NCBI GenBank assembly: GCA_002869385.1
Contig: PKTB01000012.1
Coordinates: 1 to 64,000, forward strand
From: Marinilabiliales bacterium
GTDB lineage: Bacteria; Bacteroidota; Bacteroidia; Bacteroidales; ML635J-15
Length of the DNA stretch: 64,000 nucleotides
Direction: 5' to 3'
The notes below the pieces were generated by a model. The model worked only from the letters and a program-made list of their open reading frames with translations, had not been told where the DNA came from and did no database searches. The position numbers and the translations under genes are program-made. Position 1 is the stretch's first letter. Every line of letters starts with the position of its first letter. Positions 45,095-54,084 of the stretch are shown one piece after another.

Positions 45095-45184
45095 AAACTC
45101 ATTTTTTGCTACTTTAAAAAGTAGTAATTCTAATAAAATTTAATGCTAAACTCTCTTCTCAATAATCTTACATTCTCTCCAATA

Positions 45185-45215
45185 CAAATATATGCATTAA
45201 TTCATTATCACACAA
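45185..45215 (-). promoter_or_regulatory. Bacteroidota promoter of the secreted-protein operon
   Basis: Minus strand TTG (45213-45215), 20-bp spacer, TATATTTG (45185-45192), about 90 bp upstream of the ATG. Confidence 0.6.
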
Positions 45216-45458
45216 TATTTTATAGAAATTTAATACACTTTTATTAACAATTGAATGCAGCTTATCAACACACGAATTTTTATCAAATATTTTTGGACTC
45301 ACTTACCCTCCTCATTTTATTCATTTATGCATTTTTCGTATACTCATTTTTCATTTTCTAACAAACGACACTGTGTATGTTTTCTAATAAAACTCTCTAA
45401 AAAAGACAATTTATTTAGAATTCTTCAAATTATTAGCCTTAAAAGAGAAACGTTTTTC

Positions 45459-45466
45459 TATATTTG
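45459..45466 (+). promoter_or_regulatory. Candidate -7 box (TATATTTG) of the fibre-like gene
   Basis: Good TAnnTTTG match 29 bp before the ATG at 45495. No TTG at the standard -33 position. Confidence 0.4.
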
Positions 45467-45494
45467 CAGTCGGAGAGAAAAACAAAGATTTATT

Positions 45495-45914
45495 ATGAAA
45501 AGTACTACAAAAACAGTTCTTATTGCACTGTTTATATTTAGCACTAATTTTATTATTGCTCAAGGCGTAGCAATTAACTCAGACGGTTCGAATGCTGACG
45601 GATCAGCTATGTTAGATATAAAATAAACAAATTCTGGTATGCTTATACCAAGAATGACAGAAACCGAAAGAGACGCACTGGCCTCACCGGCAACAAGTCT
45701 TATTATTTTCCAAACTGATAATACTCCAGGTTATTATTATAATTCCGGAACACCTGCAAGTCCTGTTTGGGAAAGGTTAGCGACCGGAGATGATTTAGGA
45801 TTTGTTGATTGTTCAGGTGCTGCAACAAGAGTTGCTTTTTGGACAGCCACAAACACTCTTGGTTCAAATGCAAATTTATATTGGAATAACACAAACAGTC
45901 GACTTGGTATTTGA
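45495..45914 (+). CDS. Secreted fibre-like protein, N-terminal part with two in-frame stops
   Basis: The true start is ATG 45495 (MKSTTKTVLIALFIFSTNFI signal peptide). The common head motif GVAINSDGSNADGSAMLDIK is followed by TAA 45624-45626, then TNSGMLIPRMTETERDALAS, PGYYYNSGTPASPVWERLAT and a second stop, TGA 45912-45914, in RLGI-stop-TSSPTTPLDV. Nearly all homologous heads read LD[IV]K-S-T-x-x-G-x-L-I-P-R-M-T, so the first stop most likely replaces Ser (TCA to TAA). The second stands where other copies in the same gene have GGA (VGIGTTSP), so GGA to TGA. Both halves are in one frame with the 2.45-kb remainder; intact length about 957 residues. Confidence 0.75.
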
Positions 45915-48368
45915 ACAAGTTCTCCAACAACACCTTTAGATGTTAATGGTATTACTACATCTTCAGGATATCGCACAAGAACAGGAAATACTGACTATCA
46001 CCATTTTACACGTAATGGTTCCGGATCTGCAGTATATATTAATCAAGAAGATGCAACTAATCAAATTTTAAGATTATCTTCCGGTACTGCAACAGCAAAT
46101 GGTAACGTCAAGCTTACTGTTGAAAATAATGGAAACGTTGGTATTGTAACAACTTCTCCCGCAGCACAACTTCATACAACCGGAACAGTTCGATTTGCCA
46201 ATTACCCTTCAGGGGCAAATGGAGCAATAATAAGATCTGATGCCAGTGGAAATCTTGCCGTTACTAATTTCTCAGGAAGCACATCAGATATTCTATTAGG
46301 GAATAACACTTTTGGAACTATTGAGGATGCAGGTGGTGTAATTAGCACATGTGGTACAGCTAACTACGTTCCTAAAATGGCTACAAGTACAGAAATTGCA
46401 TGTAGTCAGATTTATGATAATGGAACAAATGTGGGTATTGGAACAACTTCTCCAGCAGTACAATTTCATATAACCGAAGATATGCAAATTGGAACAGATG
46501 GCGTAAATCGTAATGACACATTAACATTTTGGGCCGAGAATGGATACGAAGCATTAATTATTATGAGAGAGACCCCAACACATGGTTTAGGCATCAGATA
46601 TAATGCAAATGATAATAATCTTTATTTTGACAGATATCCAAATTCTACAACTCCATCACCGGTAATGACATTAACACGTGATAGCGAGGCTGTTGGAATT
46701 GGAACAACTGCTCCATCAGCACAGCTTCACACAACCGGAACTGTTCGATTTGCAAATTACCCTTCAGGTGCAAATGGTGCTATTGTAAGATCTGATGCTA
46801 GTGGTAACCTTGCAATTACAAATTTTTCAGGTAGCACATCTGATATATTATTAGGTAACAATACATTTGGTACCATTGAGGATGCCGGTGGTGTAATAAG
46901 CACTTGTGGAACTGCCAATTATGTTCCAAAAATGTCAACAAGTACACAAATTGCATGTAGTCAAATTTATGATAACGGAACAAATGTGGGAATTGGGACA
47001 ACAGGTCCGGGATCCAAATTAGAAGTTGCTGGAACATTTGAGGTCGATAATGCTTCCAGCGGTGTTTTAGCATCTCTTAAAGGTGGTGCAGATGACTCTT
47101 CTTATGAATGGGTAGGTTTCTACTCAGGAGAGACTAGACAAGGGATTATCTTATATGACGGTGCATGGGCAACTGCAGGAAATAGAACAAATGAATTTTC
47201 AATTACTGCAGAAAACAGTAACTGGTTAACCTTATCAAGTGCAACAGGAACTAGTATTTTGGGCGGTAATGTAGGAGTTGGAACAACGGCTCCATCACAA
47301 AAGCTTCATATCGCTGGAAATTCTCTAACTACAGGAAACATGTATGTTAACAATGCTAACTACTCTGCTGTACATTATGGAAACGTTGGATTATATGGAG
47401 CAACAACATCTTGGAATCCTGATCCAAATGGAGATAACGGGATTTGGATAGAAGGAACAAGTAATGGATCAGAAAGCGGTGGTTTTTTTGCAAATGGAGA
47501 CTGTGCAGTTATTTGGTCTCCAGGAGATAATGACATTTTGAGAGTTTATGACGAAGACAATTTTTCAGGTGGTCCAAAAATGGTTCTAAATGGCTCTGGA
47601 AATCTGGGTGTTGGAACTTCTAGCACTTCATATCGATTAGATTTAGCTAATGGAACCTTTGCATTTGGAACCAACAATCAAAGAACAGAAACAAGAGAGA
47701 ATGCGGGCTTACAAGGAGACTCAGGAGCACAAAGTGGATTCTTTGAGACTTCTACTGCAACATCTGGAGAGAATTGGCCAAATGGAGCAAGTGGTTGGTG
47801 GCACTTAATAGATTGCCGACATAGTAATACAACAAATAATTATTCTATGCAGCTAGCTGGTAGTTTCTTTGATCAAAAACTATATTTTAGAAAGACAAGC
47901 AACAACGCTGCTCAACCATGGACTGAAGTTCTTACGGGGGATTATTTTGATTCGAATGTTATTACAGTTGAAAGCACAAGTACATTAACCATATCTGGAA
48001 CTTGGACAGTTGTCCCAGGTGAGACAATTACTATTAATAATTTAGAAGCTGGAGATCGAGTCTTAGTTTGGTTTGGTGGAAATATGAACATAAGTGGCTC
48101 GGATTGGAACATTATTGACGTTTGCCTATTTATAAACGGTTCTAGAGCTGATGTTGGTGGCTACGTTAGAACTAGCATTGATTCTGATTACGCTTATATG
48201 GATTATATTAATTACTCTGCCACTGCAAGATATAATGTAACAGCTAACGGAAATTATACATTTGATGTAAGAGCTGTAAGACTTTATTCAGGCAATGATG
48301 TTTATATTGGAGGTAACTCAACAGATGCAAGAGAGGGTGTTTTAACTGTTTTTGTAATTAAAAATTAA
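45915..48368 (+). CDS. Secreted fibre-like protein, main part
   Basis: Open from 45915 to TAA 48368; its only start codons are internal (first ATG 46377). It contains at least two copies of a module of about 270 bp: AQLHTTGTVRFANYPSGANG, FSGSTSDILLGNNTFGTIED, VISTCGTANYVPKM and SQIYDNGTNVGIGTT. A linker of phage-tail-fibre type follows (GNVGVGTTAPSQKLHIAGNS), and the C-terminal domain (TTNNYSMQLAGSFFDQKLYF, NIIDVCLFINGSRADVGGYV) resembles receptor-binding tips of fibres. No T9SS signal at the end. Surface or secreted fibre protein; the receptor is unknown. Codon 46146-46148 (GTA, Val) also departs from the repeat's GGA (Gly). Confidence 0.72.
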   Translation, partial: TSSPTTPLDVNGITTSSGYRTRTGNTDYHHFTRNGSGSAVYINQEDATNQILRLSSGTATANGNVKLTVENNGNVGIVTTSPAAQLHTTGTVRFANYPSGANGAIIRSDASGNLAVTNFSGSTSDILLGNNTFGTIEDAGGVISTCGTANYVPKMATSTEIACSQIYDNGTNVGIGTTSPAVQFHITEDMQIGTDGVNRNDTLTFWAENGYEALIIMRETPTHGLGIRYNANDNNLYFDRYPNSTTPSPVMTLTRDSEAVGIGTTAPSAQLHTTGTVRFANYPSGANGAIVRSDASGNLAITNFSGSTSDILLGNNTFGTIEDAGGVISTCGTANYVPKMSTSTQIACSQIYDNGTNVGIGTTGPGSKLEVAGTFEVDNASSGVLASLKGGADDSSYEWVGFYSGETRQGIILYDGAWATAGNRTNEFSITAENSNWLTLSSATGTSILGGNVGVGTTAPSQKLHIAGNSLTTGNMYVNNANYSAVHYGNVGLYGATTSWNPDPNGDNGIWIEGTSNGSESGGFFANGDCAVIWSPGDNDILRVYDEDNFSGGPKMVLNGSGNLGVGTSSTSYRLDLANGTFAFGTNNQRTETRENAGLQGDSGAQSGFFETSTATSGENWPNGASGWWHLIDCRHSNTTNNYSMQLAGSFFDQKLYFRKTSNNAAQPWTEVLTGDYFDSNVITVESTSTLTISGTWTVVPGETITINNLEAGDRVLVWFGGNMNISGSDWNIIDVCLFINGSRADVGGYVRTSIDSDYAYMDYINYSATARYNVTANGNYTFDVRAVRLYSGNDVYIGGNSTDAREGVLTVFVIKN

Positions 48369-48372
48369 TAAT

Positions 48373-48919
48373 ATGAAAAAGCTAATAATTTCTTTTATTT
48401 TTGTTCTAATCTCATTAATTACTTTTTCACAAGATTTAAATGAAGTACAAAGTATTCGAATAATTACAACAGGAACTGATTACTTAACAAATGGGATTTG
48501 TGATATAAAAATAGATATTCTTTTAGAAGATTACACTATTATTTTGACTCCTATTGGAGAACAATCAAACCTATATGTAGAAAAAAAATCTAAAGACAGT
48601 TTTACAGTAAAATCAAATCTAGTCATGAATGCTAAATTTGACTACATCATTATTGAGAAGAAAACAAAAATCAGACTTAATAATGATAGTTATTTAAAAG
48701 AAAATTAAATTCTGGAAACAGGCGCTAAGAACAATTCATGATAAGTCAAGCAGTTTGGAACTGGCTAATGAATATGAAAATGCTCCTAGTACTCCAGAAA
48801 ATCCAGAAAATGTATACATCTATCAAAGTAACAAATTGCTTGAAACATTGAAAATTTCACCCAAAGAGAAAACTCAATCAGAAGATATGTATTATCCTGA
48901 TAATTATACATATAAATAA
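48373..48919 (+). pseudogene. Small secreted protein with apparent frameshift
   Basis: ATG 48373 opens a 111-residue frame with a signal peptide (KKLIISFIFVLISLITFSQD) that stops at TAA 48706-48708 after SYLKEN. One base off, the sequence stays open to TAA 48917-48919 and reads KFWKQALRTIHDKSSSLELA then NEYENAPSTPENPENVYIYQ and DMYYPDNYTYK, which looks fully coding and has no start codon. Deleting one T at 48705-48706 joins both into about 181 residues. It follows the fibre-like gene by 4 bp and is probably a chaperone-like or accessory partner of it, but that is only context. Confidence 0.55.
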
Positions 48920-49069
48920 AACACACGACACAAAGCAGAGATTAATTCTGGTCTATATTGAATATTAAAAAGCCATATTAGTTGTTATAAAACACTTATA
49001 CGTTGATTATTACAAATTAATCCACGTATAAATGTTTAAATTATGTATTTTGATGAAGAGATTTCTTAA

Positions 49070-50947
49070 TCAATATTGATGATTCGCATATTCATCAATA
49101 TCAATCCTTTTTGTCGTTGCTTTGATATTAGGATCTTCATAACCAAGCAATTTCAAGCTTTTCTGTTCTTCAGTATTTATAAGTTTTTCCTGTGCTTGTT
49201 TCTTAATATCTTCAGGAACTACAAGTTGTTTATATAATTCCGGTGAGATTTCATTTTCAAAATTTGTTTTAGAAGTTTCAGCCGATACTTTTGCCATTGC
49301 AATCCAGTTTATTATTAAGTTATCCGTACCGTCTGCAACTTGAATTTTAAACCCAGAATTATCTTGCTCAGAAATATAAACTTTAGCATCTGCTGAATTA
49401 GTTGTCAATACAACTGTTGGCAAGTCATTGCTTTTTAATTTAGAGGTAAAATCATCATCAAAACTAACCCAAGTTTCATTAGATTCCATTTTTACTATAC
49501 CAAAATCACTAATCTTTTCTTTTAATTTCTGAATTTCTGCACGATTATATTTTACTCCGGCTAAAGAAAGAGTTGCAATAGCATATACATCAATGCCTGA
49601 GAATGCATTATCTTGAATATAATCTGGTGTTTCATCTAAAATAACTCCAAGGTGCATATTTGGACGATACTTACTTTCATTTCCTTCAACTAATACATCG
49701 GTTTCAATATTATACTTGTAAAAAGCAGGTTTCATAGCATCAATATCTTTCATTACAAGTTCATAATTTGCACTTTCAAGATATGTAATATCTCTTTTAG
49801 TTTCCCTTCTCGAAATTTGAGTTGCATTCATGTAATAAAGATAGTACCATGGATAGCCAGCTGTTCCTAAATAACCATAACCAGCAGTAACTGTTGATAT
49901 TGTTGGCTCTCCTGCAAGATTATTAAACTTTATAGTTGTTGATGCTGAATTACTGCATGTAAAGTCCACATAACCAACTGCAAGCATAGCGGGATTGAGT
50001 GCTGAAGCACCTGATGAGGCCATTTGTATTGCTTGCGCTCCAGCATTATTTGTACTTGCATAGATACCAGCGTAATTGTTTGCATGTCCGCGTACACCAA
50101 AATTATTATTAGAAGTCGTTCCAAAAACTCCTGCCCCTGCAGAAGAACCACTTCCTGTTGATTGTCCCCAAACACCTACTCCCATTCCTGATCCGCTAAA
50201 ATATCCGCCAACACCGGCCGGATAGTTTCCGGCTGTTGTTGAGCCATAATTTGATACTCCTTCAATTGCATTTCCAATATTTGATGTATTAGTGTTTTCT
50301 GCATAAATTGTATTTGCTGAATTACTTGAATTTTCAGCATGCAAAGTATGAGAACTTGATGACGAGTTTGAAAGATTTAATGCCATATCTTTAGAACTTG
50401 TTGTAATACTTACCACTTCATCACCAGTTCTAACAACGCTAACAACATCACTGCCATTTGTAAAATTTGCGACATCACTTGCATTAATAAAATGTGCCGC
50501 ATTTGATCCATTATTAATCTCCACAGCACCATTATCAGCAGTTATAGTCCTCCCTGCTCCTGCTCCACCAAAATCATATGCCTGATCTAGGGTACATCCA
50601 CCTCCACTGCCAAATCTTACCCACTCACTACTATACCACCAATAATAACCTGGAGTTACATCTCCTGTTGTAGCAGTATTGTAAACCATTAAACCTGTGG
50701 CCGGTGATGTTATTGGAGAAGCAGAACTTGTCCCTGTTAATGCTACACGAGGCATAAGAACTCCTTTGTTAGATGATACAACATCTAACATTGCAGAGCC
50801 GTCAGGAGCATTGCCGGTAGTATTTATTGATACCTGAGCAGATAAACTTGTACTTAACAAGGTAAAACCAATAATGAGTATACATGGTATAATCATTACA
50901 AAGGAAATTTTATGTTTAAAAATTCTAATTATTGATTTCATAGGCAT
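49070..50947 (-). CDS. Secreted fibre-like protein with S74-type C-terminal chaperone domain
   Basis: 625 residues. A signal peptide or anchor occupies about 15-40 (MIIPCILIIGFTLLSTSLSA). The head motif SINTTGNAPDGSAMLDVVSS with GVLMPRVAL is the same as in the 45.5 kb gene. A Ser/Asn/Gly-rich repeat stalk runs to about 350. From about 375, SRRETKRDITYLESANYELV, MHLGVILDETPDYIQ and DVYAIATLSLAGVKYNRAEI form the S74 intramolecular chaperone (tail-spike/K5-lyase type), but the usual auto-cleavage Ser/Lys dyad cannot be identified with certainty. A 120-residue acidic tail ends the protein. In Bacteroidota such proteins trimerise on the cell surface. 35 bp downstream of the T9SS gene at 50982. Confidence 0.78.
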   Translation of the reverse strand: MPMKSIIRIFKHKISFVMIIPCILIIGFTLLSTSLSAQVSINTTGNAPDGSAMLDVVSSNKGVLMPRVALTGTSSASPITSPATGLMVYNTATTGDVTPGYYWWYSSEWVRFGSGGGCTLDQAYDFGGAGAGRTITADNGAVEINNGSNAAHFINASDVANFTNGSDVVSVVRTGDEVVSITTSSKDMALNLSNSSSSSHTLHAENSSNSANTIYAENTNTSNIGNAIEGVSNYGSTTAGNYPAGVGGYFSGSGMGVGVWGQSTGSGSSAGAGVFGTTSNNNFGVRGHANNYAGIYASTNNAGAQAIQMASSGASALNPAMLAVGYVDFTCSNSASTTIKFNNLAGEPTISTVTAGYGYLGTAGYPWYYLYYMNATQISRRETKRDITYLESANYELVMKDIDAMKPAFYKYNIETDVLVEGNESKYRPNMHLGVILDETPDYIQDNAFSGIDVYAIATLSLAGVKYNRAEIQKLKEKISDFGIVKMESNETWVSFDDDFTSKLKSNDLPTVVLTTNSADAKVYISEQDNSGFKIQVADGTDNLIINWIAMAKVSAETSKTNFENEISPELYKQLVVPEDIKKQAQEKLINTEEQKSLKLLGYEDPNIKATTKRIDIDEYANHQY

Positions 50948-50981
50948 AGTTTAGATATTTAATAATTTTTTAAAGACTATT

Positions 50982-52637
50982 TTATTTAACGATAACAAGT
51001 TCTTGATATACTACACTATTTATTGAAGCAGTAATAATATAAACACCTGAAGGTAATCTATTATGCATTCTTAAAGCTTCTGAAACTGTTCCATTTTCAT
51101 TTGAAAATACAGGTTTTGAGAAATATACCTTACCTAAAACATCCATCAAAACTATTGACACTTCCTTTTGAGGTTCAATTCCCGAAATACTAATAAATAA
51201 ATTATCGGAATTACTCACATGAACAGGATACACATTAAATTTAACATCATCAGCTAATGAACTTTTACATTGTACAGGAATAACTTTAAAATATGTATAC
51301 TTTCCGTCAAAATCCGTTTGTTTTAATTTATAGTATGAAATACCTGAATAAGGATTATTATCAATTGAACTATATTTTAAAGTATTATTGCTGTTCCCTG
51401 CTCCATTTACTACTTCAAATGGTTCAAATAATACAGCATCCGCAGATTTATATAATGTAAAGTAGTCATTATTAGTTTCAGAACTTGTTACCCAGTCAAG
51501 TAATACACTTTCATTATCGCATTTTGCATCGAAATATAAAAGATCTATCGGCAATATAATTTCAGCTTTTCCAATTCCTTTTTCCGAGAAAGTATTAATC
51601 CCGGTTCTGTATGCGTAACCATCTGCTACATTTGTAGCCGAAAAGCTACCACTACAAATCTCCCAGTTTGTTCCATTATTCAAATCTGAAGGACGACTTA
51701 CAATACTAAAAAGCTCATCCGTTAATCCGGAAAAACCATTAAAATAAAGTTTTAAATCGTAGGTTCCGCTTGTTATAGATCCTGTTGGTGTTAATACCCA
51801 TACTCCTTCTTCTTCAACTTCATTATATTTTTTATCATCTTCCTCTAGATTTGTTGGAAAATTAAGATTTGGAGTAGTTGGAGTTATTTTAAAATAACAG
51901 TGAAGATTGGTAATCCCATCAAGACTGTTAGCAACAAACTGTGCTAGATTAGGACTAACGGTTGTTCCTACAGGAAAATCGTAAGTGCCGGTTCCTGCAG
52001 TTGCATCTATTGCCCTTAAAATGTTACCATAAACCCAACTATTTGAATAATTGGGACTAGTAATATTACTTGTTGTTTCATCTGATATTATAAGGTCATT
52101 TGAACCTGTAATAATTATACCATCATTAAGGCTTATGGTTTCACTTATTGTCATATCATCAGCTAAAACTACCCCATCTGTTGCTGAGGGCGTAACTGAA
52201 TTTTCTATATTTACATTTGCAAAATCATCCCCTCCTGATGTAACATTTTGTGTTGTGCCACCAATAAATTCTACCAAATATGATGATCCGGCAGTATATG
52301 TACTGTTGTTTGTCCAGTCACTTTCTAATTTAATTGTACCATAATTACTTAGTTCTCCGTCTATTGTTATATCACCATAAGTGTCTCCTTCAACATAAAT
52401 GTATGAACCTGATGAAACATATAGATAATTACCCTGAATATAAAGACCATGTGACGGAGCTTTAACCTGCGCAATTAAATTGCTTGAAAGAAAAATAATA
52501 ACCAATATGGCAAGAAAACTTCGATTTACTTCTTTATCAAAACTAAATAAGCGCTTCAAAAACAAGTAATCACATATATATATTTGTTTTACCATAAGAC
52601 TGTTTTTATGTAATTTCTTCAAACAACACTTAAACAT
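50982..52637 (-). CDS. T9SS cargo protein with polymer-type domain
   Basis: 551 residues. The likely start is Met16 (position about 52592, MVKQIYICDYLFL), giving a signal sequence ending FLSSNLIAQ. The body has NYGTIKLESDWTNNSTYTAG and the VLADDMTISETISLNDGIII repeats of secreted beta-rich proteins, then LPIDLLYFDAKC with TNNDYFTLYKS, and a sorting domain: FNVYPVHVSNSDNLFISISG ... LPSGVYIITASI ... QELVIVK (HV replaces the usual NP in YPNP). It shares the LPVEL module with four other window proteins. The promoter is at 52695-52725. Confidence 0.8.
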   Translation of the reverse strand: MFKCCLKKLHKNSLMVKQIYICDYLFLKRLFSFDKEVNRSFLAILVIIFLSSNLIAQVKAPSHGLYIQGNYLYVSSGSYIYVEGDTYGDITIDGELSNYGTIKLESDWTNNSTYTAGSSYLVEFIGGTTQNVTSGGDDFANVNIENSVTPSATDGVVLADDMTISETISLNDGIIITGSNDLIISDETTSNITSPNYSNSWVYGNILRAIDATAGTGTYDFPVGTTVSPNLAQFVANSLDGITNLHCYFKITPTTPNLNFPTNLEEDDKKYNEVEEEGVWVLTPTGSITSGTYDLKLYFNGFSGLTDELFSIVSRPSDLNNGTNWEICSGSFSATNVADGYAYRTGINTFSEKGIGKAEIILPIDLLYFDAKCDNESVLLDWVTSSETNNDYFTLYKSADAVLFEPFEVVNGAGNSNNTLKYSSIDNNPYSGISYYKLKQTDFDGKYTYFKVIPVQCKSSLADDVKFNVYPVHVSNSDNLFISISGIEPQKEVSIVLMDVLGKVYFSKPVFSNENGTVSEALRMHNRLPSGVYIITASINSVVYQELVIVK

Positions 52638-52694
52638 TCATTAGAGGTTCTAACGAATACTTCTTTCCAACAAATTACTTTTGATTTCTCTCAA

Positions 52695-52725
52695 CAAATA
52701 TACAATACTTTTACTCCTAATGCAA
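52695..52725 (-). promoter_or_regulatory. Bacteroidota promoter of the T9SS/S74 operon
   Basis: Minus strand TTG (52723-52725), 20-bp spacer, TATATTTG (52695-52702). Confidence 0.6.
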
Positions 52726-52999
52726 ATGTTTATTTTGGACAAATATAGGACAAATCTATTTTCTGAATATTGAATAATCTAGTGTAAAAACAGGGAAAAT
52801 AAAAATCAATACTACACTCAAGACTATTAAATAGCAATCAACACAAGCGAATTGTCATTTAGTAAATTCCTTCTGGAAAGTAATAAATAAACCACTTATT
52901 CAGAAATAATACTCTCTAAAAACAATAGACACAAACAGAAATTTGCAGATTTACTTTAATTTAAAATTGTGGTTAAAAACTGTCAACTAAAACAAATTA

Positions 53000-53147
53000 A
53001 CTGAGAACAGACAAACAGCTAACAGAGAAATAAAGACCGAGAACTAAGAACTGAGAATCCTGTTAAAATTGAAAATCCTGTTAAAATCCAGAACCGAGAA
53101 CTGAGAACTGAGAACTGAGAACCGTGAACTAAGAACCGTAAACCGAC
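53000..53147 (+). repeat. Tandem AACTGAGAACCGAG-type repeat
   Basis: Degenerate 7-mers GAACTGA, GAACCGA, GAACTAA are repeated about fifteen times, with a doubled CCTGTTAAAAT unit in the middle. Non-coding. Confidence 0.65.
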
Positions 53148-53289
53148 TAATTAACTATGGTGGGTGAGCGGAGCCAATTTAAGGTGGCTGAGGGTTTTGT
53201 TGCTTATACTCTAACTATAGCAGTAAATCTATAAACCAATTAAAATCTATATCAGGATACAAAGCAACAAAATGTCTCGAAGACACCGC

Positions 53290-54084
53290 CTACTCCACTA
53301 CAGGATAGACATTATTATCCAAATATAATCTTATGGTTTTAATGTGGTTCATATCTTCGTTCTCACCGTTTTGAATTTCATCAAGCTGCATATCAAACTC
53401 TTGCATCCACTCATCATCAGCAAACTTAAAAACTCTTAGAATTGTTCCTTGTTGCGGATGATCTTCGCCATGATAAACTGTCCATGCATATTCTTTACCT
53501 TTCTCAAAAACCTCTGGATCATAAACCAAAGTAAATGTACTATCTGTTGTTGCCATGTTATATGGTTGATCCCAAGTTTCAATATCGTATACTTTAAGAT
53601 ATAGTGTTTTCTCATTTGGATTTGACCAGTCAAACTGAACTGTGTCCATAATAAATATAGCTTCATCGAACGGAGCTTTTAAAATGTCACCTACAGCACG
53701 ATAAACACCACCACTACGACGAACTTTCTTATCCTCTTCAATCATATTATTTGCTATGTAATCAAAGAATTCCTCTGTAAGATTACTGTTTCCAACATCC
53801 TTATAAATTTCATTTAAATCAGCAATAGAATACTCACCGGGATTACTGATTCCCATTGGAACTTCCTGCTTATTTGTTAAAACAACATATGAGTTTGCAG
53901 GTACTTTTAATTTACTTTTAGTAGAGATATATGAATCTCTTACTAAAGCTGTTTCATTACCTTTATCAAGGAGCTTAGGTGTTCCTGAAAAATAAAAAAT
54001 TTTATACTCACTTATTTGAGCGCTTATGCTTAGGCTTAAGAAACTCAAACCTAATAATACTACGAAATACTTTAACTCTTTCAT
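53290..54084 (-). CDS. Secreted FecR-like protein
   Basis: 264 residues with a signal peptide (KYFVVLLGLSFLSLSISAQ). The mature start, FYFSGTPKLLDKGNETALVR with KSKLKVPANSYVVLTNKQ, has the FecR-like pattern of a small beta domain with a regularly spaced L-x-V-P-x-x-S-x-V-V-L. The rest is unrecognised. Its start codon lies inside the CHASE2 gene: the two overlap by 77 bp in different frames, which suggests translational coupling. FecR/CHASE2 pairs occur in other bacteria, where they look like sensory modules. Confidence 0.62.
   Translation of the reverse strand: MKELKYFVVLLGLSFLSLSISAQISEYKIFYFSGTPKLLDKGNETALVRDSYISTKSKLKVPANSYVVLTNKQEVPMGISNPGEYSIADLNEIYKDVGNSNLTEEFFDYIANNMIEEDKKVRRSGGVYRAVGDILKAPFDEAIFIMDTVQFDWSNPNEKTLYLKVYDIETWDQPYNMATTDSTFTLVYDPEVFEKGKEYAWTVYHGEDHPQQGTILRVFKFADDEWMQEFDMQLDEIQNGENEDMNHIKTIRLYLDNNVYPVVE

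Larger units (their letters stand above)
45095..45494. other. Divergent promoter region
   Basis: Separates the minus-strand operon at 37.9-45.1 kb from the plus-strand fibre-like gene. It contains a full Bacteroidota promoter on the minus strand (45185-45215) and a TATATTTG box on the plus strand (45459-45466). The rest is AT-rich without coding character. Confidence 0.5.
52638..53289. other. Gene-free interval with promoter and simple repeat
   Basis: The left end holds the promoter of the T9SS gene (52695-52725). The right part is a tandem low-complexity repeat (53000-53147). No ORF above background. Confidence 0.5.

Noticed and set aside
45255..45494. N-terminal extension of the fibre-like gene to 45255
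   Set aside because: The signal peptide begins at ATG 45495 and the promoter box lies at 45459, inside the extension.
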